64,000 nt of DNA from Clostridiales bacterium (GCA_015055805.1 SVHN01000006.1:1-64000), one strand, 5' to 3'. Shown: positions 32,624 to 43,644, numbered from the stretch's first letter. A program made the numbers and translations. Notes: generated by a model from the letters alone, not told the origin.

Positions 32624-32656
32624 TTTATCGCTTACAAATTTTTAACGAGGCGCGTT

Positions 32657-33124
32657 ATGATAATAAGAAAGGCAGAAGAAAAAGACGTTGACAGGCTTTA
32701 CGAAATGCTCCGCCAAGTACAGCAAATTCACGCGGACGGAAGGCCGGATATCTTCAAAGCAGGCACTAACAAATATAATAAAGATAAGATAAGGGAATTT
32801 CTAGTCAATCCTATAACACCGGTTTTCGTTGCTGATCTTGACGGTGTCGCGGTGGGTTATGCTTTCTGCGATATAAAAGAACAAAAAGAGAGCGAAAATT
32901 TGCGTCCGCTTAAAACCTATTATCTAGACGACTTATGCGTAGACGAAAATTACCGCGGAAATGGAATAGGCAAAAAACTTTACGATCACGTTGTAAACGC
33001 AGCAAAGGAAGAAGGGTGTTACCATTTAACCCTTAACGTGTGGCACTTAAATCCGTCCGCGCTTAGATTTTACGAAAAAGTCGGTATGACCCCGTTAAAA
33101 AGCACGATGGAGAAAATATTGTAA
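32657..33124 (+). CDS. GNAT-family N-acetyltransferase
   Basis: 155 residues, a single GNAT domain: N-terminal I-I-R-K-A-E-E-K-D strand, Y-Y-L-D-D-L-C-V-D at strand 4, acetyl-CoA loop Y-R-G-N-G-I-G-K-K-L, and the N-x-x-A-L-R-F-Y-E-K-V-G-M end strand. It transfers an acetyl group from acetyl-CoA to an amine; no neighbour identifies the substrate. Monocistronic, with its own promoter. Confidence 0.88.
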   Translation: MIIRKAEEKDVDRLYEMLRQVQQIHADGRPDIFKAGTNKYNKDKIREFLVNPITPVFVADLDGVAVGYAFCDIKEQKESENLRPLKTYYLDDLCVDENYRGNGIGKKLYDHVVNAAKEEGCYHLTLNVWHLNPSALRFYEKVGMTPLKSTMEKIL

Positions 33125-33140
33125 AATCGCATAAAAACGT

Positions 33141-33169
33141 TTGACAAACGCATAAAAATATTGTATTAT
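33141..33169 (+). promoter_or_regulatory. Promoter of the infC-rpmI-rplT operon
   Basis: TTGACA (33141-33146), 17-nt spacer, TATTAT (33164-33169). Confidence 0.85.
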
Positions 33170-33175
33170 ATCTAG

Positions 33176-33306
33176 GCTTAAAGAAGAAGTTACCCTTCTC
33201 GCCGACGGAAAATCGTTCGTTCGGCTCAATACTTTGACTGCGCTATCGCGCTGTGATTACGTATTTTTTCGGGTTGCTTTATCTTTATTAGCAACCCGTT
33301 TTTTTA
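33176..33306 (+). ncRNA. infC leader with attenuator (L20-leader-type)
   Basis: A ~130-nt structured leader ends in a strong terminator, CGGGTTGC pairing with GCAACCCG around a T/A-rich loop (33271-33299), then seven T residues. Inside are GCGCTATCGCGC-type and GCCGACG/CGTTCGGC-like stems. In Firmicutes this operon is repressed by ribosomal protein L20 binding to its leader and promoting termination; position and architecture fit, but I did not match the L20-binding motif base by base. Confidence 0.65.
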
Positions 33307-33355
33307 TGGTATTAACGAGAGAGTTCGTTAAAATTTTATTGAGAGGTACACGACC

Positions 33356-33868
33356 ATTAAAAAAGAACATCAACTTAACGAAGAAATTCGTGATAAGGAA
33401 GTTCGCCTTATAGGAGAGAACGGCGAACAGTTGGGAATCGTTTCTTCGCGCGAGGCGCAAAAAATTGCTGAGGACAGCGGACTTGACCTTGTCAAGATTT
33501 CCCCAACCGCAAACCCACCCGTATGCAAGATAATGAATTACGGAAAATATTTGTTCGAACTTAACAAGAGAGCAAAGGAAGCTAAGAAAAACCAAAAGGT
33601 TATCGAGATTAAAGAAGTTTGGCTTTCAATGACGATTGACGTCGGTGACCTTAACGTTAAGGCTAAACAGGCTCAGAAATTCTTAGCGGCTGGCAACAAG
33701 GTTAAAGTTTCTATTAGACTTAGAGGTCGTCAAATGGCGCACTCGGAACTTGGGCTTGACGTTATGAAAAGATTCTTTGAACTCGTTAAAGACAGCGGAA
33801 CAATGGAAAAGCAACCGCAGACCGAGGGTAGAAACATCTGGATGATGCTCGTCCCTTTGAAAGCGTAA
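33356..33868 (+). CDS. infC: Translation initiation factor IF-3 (AUU start codon)
   Basis: 170 residues from the ATT at 33356. GAGAGG (33341-33346) is 9 nt upstream and the peptide from there (H-Q-L-N-E-E-I-R-D-K-E-V-R-L-I-G) is the conserved IF-3 N-terminus; the first ordinary start (TTG, 33431) would delete 25 conserved residues. The N-domain ends near residue 75 (I-M-N-Y-G-K-Y-L-F-E) and the C-domain carries the R-L-R-G-R-Q-M-A-H block. IF-3 prevents premature subunit joining and rejects non-standard start codons, so its own AUU start gives autoregulation, as in other bacteria. Confidence 0.95.
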   Translation: MKKEHQLNEEIRDKEVRLIGENGEQLGIVSSREAQKIAEDSGLDLVKISPTANPPVCKIMNYGKYLFELNKRAKEAKKNQKVIEIKEVWLSMTIDVGDLNVKAKQAQKFLAAGNKVKVSIRLRGRQMAHSELGLDVMKRFFELVKDSGTMEKQPQTEGRNIWMMLVPLKA

Positions 33869-33901
33869 CTTAAAAAATATAAACTATCGGAGGATACAAT
33901 T

Positions 33902-34099
33902 ATGCCTAAAATGAAGACCAAAAGCGCGGCTAAAAAGCGTTTTAACGTAACCGCGTCGGGCAAGGTTAAAAGAGCTTGCTCGGGCAAGAACCACATTCTA
34001 ACCAAGAAAGACAGAAAGAGAAAGAACAATCTTTGCGCTGGTGCGTACGTTGACGTTACCCAAGAAAAGACTGTTAAGACGCTTATTTACAATAAGTAA
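33902..34099 (+). CDS. rpmI: 50S ribosomal protein L35
   Basis: 65 residues, the full family length: [13 protein letters not shown] start and the basic R-K-N-N-L core. GGAGG is well placed before the ATG. Second gene of the infC operon, 33 nt behind infC. Confidence 0.97.
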   Translation: MPKMKTKSAAKKRFNVTASGKVKRACSGKNHILTKKDRKRKNNLCAGAYVDVTQEKTVKTLIYNK

Positions 34100-34121
34100 T
34101 ACATTTTAAGGAGAATTAATC

Positions 34122-34475
34122 ATGCGTATTAAAAGAGCTGTTAACGCTGTAAAGAAGCGTAGAAAAATATTAAAACTCGCTAAAGGTTATTTTGGCGGAA
34201 GAAGTAAAAGATACAGAGTAGCTAGAGAAGCCGTTATGAAGGCTCAGCTCTATGCTTACTACGGAAGAAAGGCTAAAAAGCGTGACTTTAGATCACTTTG
34301 GATTGCAAGAATTAACGCTGCTTGCCGTATGAACAACCTTTCTTACAGCAAGTTCATGTTCGGTTTGAAAAATGCAGGTATCGACCTTAACAGAAAGGTT
34401 CTCGCAGAAATCGCTGTTTCTGACGCCGCTGCATTTACCGCTCTCTGCGAAAAAGCAAAAGCAAACTTAAAATAA
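34122..34475 (+). CDS. rplT: 50S ribosomal protein L20
   Basis: 117 residues, full length. Basic N-terminal arm ([12 protein letters not shown]), G-Y-F-G-G-R-S-K and the [11 protein letters not shown] block are diagnostic. L20 binds 23S rRNA early in assembly and in Firmicutes also represses this operon through the leader. Confidence 0.98.
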   Translation: MRIKRAVNAVKKRRKILKLAKGYFGGRSKRYRVAREAVMKAQLYAYYGRKAKKRDFRSLWIARINAACRMNNLSYSKFMFGLKNAGIDLNRKVLAEIAVSDAAAFTALCEKAKANLK

Positions 34476-34485
34476 TTTTTTGGAT

Positions 34486-34513
34486 AAAGCCTACGGTCAG
34501 TAGGCTTTATTTG
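34486..34513 (+). terminator. infC operon terminator
   Basis: ATAAAGCCTAC pairs perfectly with GTAGGCTTTAT around GGTCA; the T-tail is short. Confidence 0.75.
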
Positions 34514-34617
34514 AAGTTTTACATACTTCGCAATAGTTCGTTAAACAACAATTTTTCTTCTCTTGCTTGTATCTAGAACTTCAAATTAAAAAAAGAAATG
34601 CTGCGTAAAAAGTTATT

Positions 34618-35346
34618 ATGATAACTTCCAAACAAAACACTCTAATCAAGCAAATCCGTTCGCTTTCCGATAAAAAGTTTCGCGACAGTCTTAATCTTTA
34701 CGTCGTTGAGGGGATAAAACTCGTCAATGAAGTGATAAGCCTTAACCTTGCCGTAAAAACGGTAATCTGCACGGAAAAAGCCCTTTCGAAAATTCTTAAA
34801 ACGTCGGCTAACGTTGAACTCGTTTCGCCCGAAGTTTTTAAGTCTATAAGCGAAGAAGTTACTCCACAAGGCGCGTTAGCCGTGGTGGAAAAACCTTTCG
34901 AAAAACTTAAAAAACCGACGGGTAACTGCTTGTTGCTTGACGGCGTTTCCGACCCTGCTAACGTCGGTGCGATTATAAGGACGGCGGCTTGCGCAGGGTA
35001 TAACGACGTGTATATGACCGATACTTGTGCCGACCAGTATTCTTCAAAATCTGTAAGGAGCAGTATGGGGGGAGTTTTTCGCGTGAATACGTATCGTGCA
35101 AAACTAGAAGAACTCTTAGCCGTTATAGATAACCCCATAGTGGTTGCGGATATGAACGGCGAAGACGCCTTTACTTTTAAGCACGCCGGTAATGTTTGTC
35201 TTGTTATAGGCAACGAAGGTCACGGCGTTTCAGAAAGCGTGGAAAGGTTATCCGATTACACCGTTAAAATTCCTATGCAAAACGGTATGGAAAGTTTAAA
35301 CGCAGCGGTTTCCGCAGGCATACTTATGTATGCACTTAAAAATTAA
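34618..35346 (+). CDS. TrmH/SpoU-family RNA 2'-O-methyltransferase
   Basis: 242 residues. An N-terminal L30e-like substrate-binding domain (~1-95, from I-T-S-K-Q-N-T-L-I-K-Q-I) leads to the knotted SPOUT domain with V-S-D-P-A-N-V-G-A-I-I-R-T-A (motif 1), V-I-G-N-E-G-H-G-V (motif 2) and P-M-Q-N-G-M-E-S-L-N-A-A-V (motif 3). It methylates a ribose in rRNA or tRNA using AdoMet; this two-domain type is usually rRNA-directed. There is no clear Shine-Dalgarno sequence, but the ATG agrees with the family start. It stops 3 nt before the hydrolase gene. Confidence 0.9.
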   Translation: MITSKQNTLIKQIRSLSDKKFRDSLNLYVVEGIKLVNEVISLNLAVKTVICTEKALSKILKTSANVELVSPEVFKSISEEVTPQGALAVVEKPFEKLKKPTGNCLLLDGVSDPANVGAIIRTAACAGYNDVYMTDTCADQYSSKSVRSSMGGVFRVNTYRAKLEELLAVIDNPIVVADMNGEDAFTFKHAGNVCLVIGNEGHGVSESVERLSDYTVKIPMQNGMESLNAAVSAGILMYALKN

Positions 35347-35349
35347 GTT

Positions 35350-36531
35350 ATGAAACTAATTAAAAAAATGTTTGATATCGACTTTCTGTTTTCCGTTAAA
35401 CCTGAAATAAGGCGTTTGGAAACAGAGGTCGAAAACAAGTTCGGAAGAACGCATGCAATATATTATAAAGGTCAGCCGTATCATGGAAGAGATACTTATA
35501 ATTTTGCTTACGTTGGCGTTCCGAACGGCAAAACGCCCGATCAAGGTTTTCCTGCGGTAGTGTTAGTTCATGGTGGTGGCGGCTGTGCTTTTCACGAGTG
35601 GGTTGAGTTTTGGAATAATAAAGGATACGTCGCCATTGCGCCCGATATAAGTGGCCAGCATAACGGTGACAAAAAGTACGACGGAAAGGGCGCCCCCAAG
35701 AACCCCGAAGGCGGTCCGAGTGGTTACGCACCGTTTAGGTCCAACCTTGACAACTACCGTGATTGCTGGATTTATCACTCGGTATGCAACGTAATTTACT
35801 GCAATAATATTTTGCGCGAAATGGACGTTGTAAACCCCGAAAAGATTGCAGTAACAGGTATATCTTGGGGCTCGGTTATGACCGAAATAGTCAGCGGAGT
35901 TGATAATAGGTTTGCTTGTTTTGCCCCCGTTTACGGTGGTGGATATCTTCATAAGACTCCTGCGTTTTTAGCGCAAGAGCCAAAGCCCGACAATTCGAGA
36001 TTATGGCTAAACTATTTTGACCCAACGGCATATTTAAAAAGGAATAGAAAACCTATACTTTTCACGTCAGGTGTAGATGATCCCGCGTTTTTGGTAGAGA
36101 ATAACTTTAAGTCATGGAAAAAATCCGAAAAGTACGCAAGCTATTCTTGGCGTAAAAACTTAGAACACTATCACCGCTGGAAAGACCAAGAAGGTATGAT
36201 TAACGTATACCGATTTATCGATAAAAACTTGGAAAATAACGCCATGCCGTTCGAACTTGTTTTAGACGATTTTGACGGCGAAAAACTTACCGTAAAACTA
36301 GACGGAAAAATGAGTGTTGGTGCAAAGCTTAATTACGCAGTCGGCAAAAAAACGTGTAAGGCTAATGCCAAGCGTGAGTGGATATCGGTAGGCGTTAAAC
36401 AAGAAAAAAACGGAATTTTATCCGTTACCGTACCTAAACAAGCAACTTATTTCTTTATGGAAATAACAGATAATTCTGATCCCGAATTTATTATGAGTAG
36501 TAAAATGCGGATTAGGTCAAATAAAATCTAA
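35350..36531 (+). CDS. Alpha/beta hydrolase (acetyl-xylan-esterase / dienelactone-hydrolase-like)
   Basis: 393 residues, no signal peptide. V-V-L-V-H-G-G-G-G-C is the oxyanion-hole strand; G-I-S-W-G-S is the nucleophile elbow (Ser ~176); the catalytic Asp is probably in T-S-G-V-D-D-P-A-F and the His in L-E-H-Y-H-R-W. A ~75-residue C-terminal beta extension (from ~300) follows the hydrolase core, as in some prolyl-oligopeptidase-like esterases. Coupled to the TrmH gene by a 3-nt gap, though a functional link is not obvious. Confidence 0.82.
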   Translation: MKLIKKMFDIDFLFSVKPEIRRLETEVENKFGRTHAIYYKGQPYHGRDTYNFAYVGVPNGKTPDQGFPAVVLVHGGGGCAFHEWVEFWNNKGYVAIAPDISGQHNGDKKYDGKGAPKNPEGGPSGYAPFRSNLDNYRDCWIYHSVCNVIYCNNILREMDVVNPEKIAVTGISWGSVMTEIVSGVDNRFACFAPVYGGGYLHKTPAFLAQEPKPDNSRLWLNYFDPTAYLKRNRKPILFTSGVDDPAFLVENNFKSWKKSEKYASYSWRKNLEHYHRWKDQEGMINVYRFIDKNLENNAMPFELVLDDFDGEKLTVKLDGKMSVGAKLNYAVGKKTCKANAKREWISVGVKQEKNGILSVTVPKQATYFFMEITDNSDPEFIMSSKMRIRSNKI

Positions 36532-36549
36532 ACGAAAAAGGAGAAAATT

Positions 36550-37281
36550 ATGTCAGGACATTCTCATGCAGCCAACATTGCGGCTAAAAAAGCTAAAACC
36601 GACGCTGCTAAAGGTAAAATATTCACAAAAGTAGGTAGGGAAATTGCAGTTGCTGCAAAATCTAACCCCGACCCCGATACCAACAGTAAGCTTGCCGATG
36701 CTATTGCTAAGGCTAAAGCCGTAAACATGCCCAACGAAAATATCAAAAGATGTATCGCAAAGGCAGCAGGTGAGTTATCTAGCGATAACTACGAAGAACT
36801 CACTTACGAAGGTTACGGCCCTGCTGGTAGCGCAGTTATCATTAAAACGCTTACAGACAATAAAAACCGTACCGTTGACTACGTTCGTACCGCTATGAGA
36901 AAACACGGCGGTTCAATGGGTAACTCTGGTTGCGTTTCTTTCACTTTCTCTAATCTTGGCGTTATCGTTATCGAAAGAACGGCTGATTTAGACGAAGATA
37001 CCATTATGGAATACGCTTTGGACGCTGGCGCAGACGATTTTATCGCAGAAGACGACGCTTTCGTTGTTCATACCGCTCCTGCAAGCTTTTCCGCAGTAAG
37101 AAAATATCTTGAAGATAAAGGCTTAAACTTCTTCGAGGCGCAAGTTGAGATGGTTCCCCAGAACAAAATTACCTTAGAGGGTGACGATCTTGCCAAGTTC
37201 CAACGCTTAATCGACGCTTTGGAAGATTTGGACGACGTGCAGAACGTATATCATAACGTAGAACTTCCCGACGAAGAATAA
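36550..37281 (+). CDS. yebC: YebC/PmpR (TACO1-like) family regulator
   Basis: 243 residues, full family length. S-G-H-S-H-A-A-N-I start, I-F-T-K-V-G-R-E-I-A and the P-x-x-N-x-x-I-x-R-x-I-x-K-A block in domain 1, then Y-E-G-Y-G-P-x-G-x-A and the acidic C-terminal domain. Members act as DNA-binding regulators or, by more recent work, as translation factors that relieve ribosome stalling. AAAGGAG precedes the ATG, 18 nt after the hydrolase gene. Confidence 0.95.
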   Translation: MSGHSHAANIAAKKAKTDAAKGKIFTKVGREIAVAAKSNPDPDTNSKLADAIAKAKAVNMPNENIKRCIAKAAGELSSDNYEELTYEGYGPAGSAVIIKTLTDNKNRTVDYVRTAMRKHGGSMGNSGCVSFTFSNLGVIVIERTADLDEDTIMEYALDAGADDFIAEDDAFVVHTAPASFSAVRKYLEDKGLNFFEAQVEMVPQNKITLEGDDLAKFQRLIDALEDLDDVQNVYHNVELPDEE

Positions 37282-37296
37282 GGGTTTATCTACGGC

Positions 37297-37384
37297 GTGT
37301 GGCGTCGTTTACTGAAAAAGGGATTTGACCTTCATGACCAATAAGGTCAACTCAGTCCAAACCCATTTTCGAGCCTAGCCACAC
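37297..37384 (+). repeat. Conserved foldable intergenic element, copy 2
   Basis: The core 37306-37362 matches 7361-7418. Here the inner hairpin is longer (TTGACCTT with AAGGTCAA), ACTGA pairs with TCAGT and GTTT with AAAC, and a further outer stem (GTGTGGC 37297-37303 with GCCACAC 37378-37384) closes the whole fold. It begins 15 nt after the yebC stop codon. Confidence 0.65.
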
Positions 37385-37463
37385 TTGTATCTAACCCCTT
37401 ATTACCTTATTATCTTGGATTTAAACTTTTATTAAAATAAAAAAATTTTTAATAAATAGCGTA

Positions 37464-37516
37464 TAAAATCACTTTGCTTGCTTATACTTATGTTATCGGC
37501 GGTAAGGTGATTTTTA
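37464..37516 (+). other. Long-range hairpin in the yebC-htrA gap
   Basis: AAAATCACTT near 37466 pairs with AAGGTGATTTTT near 37504 around a ~28-nt loop. The T-tail makes it terminator-like. Between 37385 and 37460 I see nothing else. Confidence 0.45.
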
Positions 37517-37587
37517 ATTATCTAATTATCCGTAAATTACCGTAAAATTACTGCCGTTAAAATATCCCCTTAAACTTTCGGCAGTAG

Positions 37588-37662
37588 AAAATTTTTTCCG
37601 CTCCCTAAGTAAAAAAGGGGGCGGAAAGAACGTTTTTATTGTAAGGCGTTCTTTCTTTTTTA
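37588..37662 (+). terminator. Two hairpins before the htrA gene, the second an intrinsic terminator
   Basis: TTTCCGC-TCCC pairs with GGGG-GCGGAAA (37588-37628). Then AAGAACG pairs with CGTTCTT and is followed by TCTTTTTT, a good terminator. No gene is supported in 37282-37767. Confidence 0.6.
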
Positions 37663-37767
37663 AAATTATTATGACTTTTTTTTGAATTTTAAAGTTATTT
37701 TTAATCAAAGTATGATAGAATAATTATCGAAGGAAATTTTTGCTAATATATTTTTATAGGTGGTTTG

Positions 37768-39090
37768 ATGAAAAAAACTCTTTCTAAGATTTTAATATTA
37801 TCGCTAGCTTTGCTTATGGCTCTATCCATGGCTGGCTGTTATCTGTTTTTTAGTGAAGAACCGGAAGACGTTCCCGAAACCTTTACTTACACTTTACTTC
37901 CCGACTCAGGGAATCTTGCAGATAACGTAGACTTTAACTCGCCTACTGAAAACGGCTCGTTTAACCGTCTTGCCGCTATTAACGCTGTGGCTCGTTCAGT
38001 AGTTGCTATATCCATACAAAATTCCGTAGGCACGTCCTACGGTTCGGGCGTTATCGTCGATATTGACGTAAGCGGAAAAACCTCAGATCAATTCTATATC
38101 TTAACCTGTCATCACGTCGTATCGGGTGAAGGTGATATTACCGTTTCCGTTCCCGATAAAAATTCACGTAATACGGGCGACGAAAACTACGATAAAAACT
38201 TTGAGTTTACGGGCACTATCGATAACAATAAAAGTATGCACGCTGGTAGTGAAATAACGTTGGTCGGCGGTGATAAAGATAGTGACGTTGCAGTTCTTAT
38301 GTTAGATCTTAAAGGCAACGAAAAAGTCAAAGCGGAAGATATCGTCGCTTGCCAAATTCCCAAAGACGATTACGTAATACAACTTGGTGAAGACGTTTTT
38401 GCGGTAGGTAATCCTAGCGGTATGCTACCTATGACCGTTTCTAACGGTATAATAAGCTACATTGATAGATTAGTTACCGTCGGTTCTGTCGGTGATATGA
38501 ACCTTTTGCAGATAGACGTTCAGATTAACCACGGCAATTCGGGCGGCGCGCTGTTCAATTATTACGGTCAACTCGTCGGCATAACTAACGCTGGTAGCGA
38601 CGAATACGACGGACTTAACTACGCTATACCTTATAAAAACACTACCAACGTAAAAGAAGACCAAGGTTTCGTAACCATTGCAAAACAACTCATTGCCACC
38701 AAAACCGATTCTAACTACGGCTATATTTCAGGCAGATGGATGCTCGGCGTAACCGTCAAGGAAGAGGCGTTAGAAAACGGCGGTGTTCGTTTAAAAGTTG
38801 AAGAAGTTATTGAAAAAGGTAACGCGGAAGAATCAGGCGTAAAAGTGGGCGACATCATAACTAAGATAACCTACAAAAACGCTGACGGCGAAACCAAGAT
38901 GGACGATATAACCACTTCGGCAGGACTGTCTGCGGCGTTAAGTGAGATTAAGAAAGCGTACAAAATAGGCGACAGTTTTAGTATGACGCTAGCAAGGATT
39001 GAAAACGGTCAATACGTATCAAAGACCATAGACTTTAAGTTGCAGGTAGAATATATCTTCTGTGATACGGGCGAAAGACCTAAAGTGTAA
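37768..39090 (+). CDS. HtrA/DegP-type serine protease, lipoprotein with PDZ domain
   Basis: 440 residues; AGGTGG precedes the ATG at 37768. A lipoprotein signal peptide ends in the lipobox L-S-M-A-G-C (lipidated C24). The trypsin-like domain has H in T-C-H-H-V-V, D in D-S-D-V-A-V-L and S in N-H-G-N-S-G-G-A-L. A PDZ domain (~325-425) follows, with G-V-K-V-G-D-I-I near its middle. HtrA proteins are envelope quality-control proteases. Most Firmicutes HtrAs use an N-terminal membrane helix; anchoring as a lipoprotein is less usual. Confidence 0.9.
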   Translation: MKKTLSKILILSLALLMALSMAGCYLFFSEEPEDVPETFTYTLLPDSGNLADNVDFNSPTENGSFNRLAAINAVARSVVAISIQNSVGTSYGSGVIVDIDVSGKTSDQFYILTCHHVVSGEGDITVSVPDKNSRNTGDENYDKNFEFTGTIDNNKSMHAGSEITLVGGDKDSDVAVLMLDLKGNEKVKAEDIVACQIPKDDYVIQLGEDVFAVGNPSGMLPMTVSNGIISYIDRLVTVGSVGDMNLLQIDVQINHGNSGGALFNYYGQLVGITNAGSDEYDGLNYAIPYKNTTNVKEDQGFVTIAKQLIATKTDSNYGYISGRWMLGVTVKEEALENGGVRLKVEEVIEKGNAEESGVKVGDIITKITYKNADGETKMDDITTSAGLSAALSEIKKAYKIGDSFSMTLARIENGQYVSKTIDFKLQVEYIFCDTGERPKV

Positions 39091-39108
39091 GGTGGAATAA
39101 GAATTTTA

Positions 39109-39146
39109 GATGCGGCGGCGCAATTTGCGTCGCCGTTATTTATTAT
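39109..39146 (+). terminator. Terminator of the htrA gene
   Basis: CGGCGGCGCAA pairs with TTGCGTCGCCG (one wobble), followed by TTATTTATT. Confidence 0.75.
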
Positions 39147-39168
39147 CGGGTGAAAAGAGTAGTTTTTA

Positions 39169-39197
39169 TTGACATTTACTTAAAATTAAAGTACAAT
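39169..39197 (+). promoter_or_regulatory. Promoter of the ruvCAB-queA-tgt operon
   Basis: TTGACA (39169-39174), 17-nt spacer, TACAAT (39192-39197). The start codon at 39207 lies only nine bases after the -10 box, so the mRNA should be almost leaderless. Confidence 0.8.
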
Positions 39198-39206
39198 AAA
39201 TAAGAT

Positions 39207-39701
39207 ATGGTAATAGTAGGTTTTGACCCTGGCTTAGCAACGCTTGGTTACGGGGTGATAAGAGCAGACAACAGAAGTAAACCCGAGATGATTGATTACG
39301 GTATAGTTTCCACCCCCAAGGAAGAAAACCTTGCCGTGCGCCTTGCTATGCTTGAAAAGGGCGTAAAGCAGATTATCGACACTTTTAAGCCTGACGAGAT
39401 TGCCATTGAAGAATTATTCTTTGCGAAAAACGTTAAGACTGGTATTGCCGTTGCACACGCAAGAGGGGTTATACTTTTAACCGCCATTAAAGAGTGCGGA
39501 AAGATTTTCGAGTACACGCCCTTACAGATAAAACAGGCTTTAACCGGTTATGGCAGAGCCGAAAAAATTCAGATACAGCAGATGGTAAAGACCATGCTAA
39601 AACTTAAAGGCATACCGCGCCCCGACGACGCGGCGGACGCTTTGGCGGTTGCGCTTTGCCACTCTCAGACCAATAAACTCGGCGGACTGTTCAGTATTTA
39701 A
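39207..39701 (+). CDS. ruvC: Holliday junction endonuclease RuvC
   Basis: 164 residues, full length. F-D-P-G-L-A-T-L-G-Y-G holds the first catalytic Asp, I-E-E-L-F-F the Glu, and R-P-D-D-A-A-D-A-L-A the C-terminal Asp pair. RuvC resolves Holliday junctions with RuvAB. The ATG has no Shine-Dalgarno sequence and nearly no leader (see promoter), yet agrees with the family N-terminus. Confidence 0.97.
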   Translation: MVIVGFDPGLATLGYGVIRADNRSKPEMIDYGIVSTPKEENLAVRLAMLEKGVKQIIDTFKPDEIAIEELFFAKNVKTGIAVAHARGVILLTAIKECGKIFEYTPLQIKQALTGYGRAEKIQIQQMVKTMLKLKGIPRPDDAADALAVALCHSQTNKLGGLFSI

Positions 39702-39713
39702 ATAAGGTGGATT

Positions 39714-40307
39714 ATGATAGGTTATATTAAAGGCAATCTTTTAACTGCGGATAATGGTGTAGTTATACTTGAAAATAACGGAATAGGTTACGAGATAACC
39801 TGTTCGGCGTCGGTGTACAATAAACTTTTAACCGACAAGAAAGGCGAAGTCTATACCTACCTTGCGGTAAGGGAAGACGGCGTTTCTCTTTACGGGTTTG
39901 AAAGTTTAGAAGAAAAAGGTATGTTTCTTAAACTCATATCGGTATCGGGCGTAGGTCCAAAAATGGGCATAACCGTGCTTTCAAACATGAACCTAAAAGA
40001 CCTTGCGATAAAGATTGCAACGTCGGATGTGAAAGGCTTATCTTCGGTTAAGGGCTTAGGAAAGAAGACGGCGGAACGCATAATATTAGAACTTCGTGAA
40101 AAGATAACTGCGGACGGCGAGGCGGTAGAAACGTCTACCAAACAACCTACGGAAACGCTTGACGGCACAAGTGAAGACGCGATTATTGCGCTTATGAGTT
40201 TAGGGTTTACCAAGGCTGAGTGCGTTCAAGCGGTTAAAGACGCTAAAAATAACGGCGCGGAAACTATCGAGCAGATTATTGCTTATTCTATAAAGCACAT
40301 TAAGTAA
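39714..40307 (+). CDS. ruvA: Holliday junction DNA-binding protein RuvA
   Basis: 197 residues. N-terminal OB fold from M-I-G-Y-I-K-G, tandem helix-hairpin-helix motifs (L-I-S-V-S-G-V-G-P-K and V-K-G-L-G-K-K-T-A-E-R-I) and the C-terminal domain (L-M-S-L-G-F) that touches RuvB. AAGGTGG precedes the ATG, 12 nt after ruvC. Confidence 0.97.
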   Translation: MIGYIKGNLLTADNGVVILENNGIGYEITCSASVYNKLLTDKKGEVYTYLAVREDGVSLYGFESLEEKGMFLKLISVSGVGPKMGITVLSNMNLKDLAIKIATSDVKGLSSVKGLGKKTAERIILELREKITADGEAVETSTKQPTETLDGTSEDAIIALMSLGFTKAECVQAVKDAKNNGAETIEQIIAYSIKHIK

Positions 40308-40316
40308 GGATAGAAA

Positions 40317-41352
40317 ATGGAAGAAGAAAGATTAGTGCAAAGCACTATTAATGAAACTGAATCGGATTTTGAAAACGTACTTCGTCCCAAGTCAATGGAC
40401 GGTTACGTCGGTCAAGACCGCGTAAAGGACAACCTTGCCGTAAGCATTGCCGCGGCAAAAATGAGAGAAGACGCGCTTGACCACGTTCTTTTGTACGGAC
40501 CCGCAGGCTTAGGTAAAACCACACTTGCGCATATAATAGCTAATGAACTCGGTACGCAGTTAAAAGTAACTAGCGGACCTGCAATCGAGCGCGCAGGCGA
40601 CCTTGCTGCAATACTTACCAACCTTAACGAGCGTGACGTTTTGTTTATTGACGAGATACATAGGCTAAACCACAACGTTGAAGAGATTTTATATCCTGCA
40701 ATGGAAGATTTCGTGCTTGACTTTATAATCGGCAAAGGCCCGTCGGCAAAGAACGTCCAGTTGCCGTTACCAAAGTTTACCCTTATCGGCGCGACTACTA
40801 AGGCAGGTATGCTGTCTTCACCGTTGCGCGATAGGTTTGGTTTGATACTAAGACTAGAAACCTATTCAAATAAAGAACTTACGGAAATCGTCGAGCGTTC
40901 GGCTGTAAAACTCGGCATAAGCATTGAGCACGAGGCGGCGGAAGAAGTTGCAAAGCGCAGTCGTGGGACGCCCCGTATTGCCAACAGACTTTTAAGACGA
41001 GTAAGGGATTACGCCGTTGTTAAAGGACATCAAACGGTGCTTTTATCCGACGCTCAAGGCGCGCTTAAAATGATGGAAATTGACGAGCTTGGATTAGATG
41101 CTATCGACGTCAAAATATTGAAATCAATGGTGGAAAAATTCGGCGGTGGACCGTGTGGACTGGATACCCTTGCCGCAACCATAAACGAAGACAGCAACAC
41201 CATAGAAGACGTTTACGAACCGTACCTTTTACAACTTGGGTTTATCGCAAGAACGCCTAGGGGTAGAGTATTACTTAAAAAAGGTTACGAACATATAGGC
41301 TTAAAGATGCCGGAGGGTAAAGCGGAACAGTATTCCGTTTTTGATATATTTA

Positions 41353-41366
<14 letters not shown>
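40317..41366 (+). CDS. ruvB: Holliday junction branch-migration ATPase RuvB
   Basis: 349 residues. R-P-K-x-M-x-x-Y-V-G-Q start, Walker [10 protein letters not shown], Walker [10 protein letters not shown], sensor 1 I-G-A-T-T, arginine finger in P-L-R-D-R-F, and a C-terminal winged helix ([11 protein letters not shown]). It overlaps queA by 14 nt. Confidence 0.98.
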
Positions 41367-43534
<2,168 letters not shown>

Positions 43535-43570
43535 TAAAATAGTCGAAACCGAAAAAAAGCGTTAAAATAC

Positions 43571-43599
43571 TTGATTTTACAGTCAAAATACTTTACAAT
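43571..43599 (+). promoter_or_regulatory. Promoter of yajC
   Basis: TTGATT (43571-43576), 17-nt spacer, TACAAT (43594-43599); AAGGAG precedes the ATG at 43645. Confidence 0.7.
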
Positions 43600-43644
43600 A
43601 AAAAAGCAAAACAAAAAATTCAAATATATAAGGAGATAGAAATT

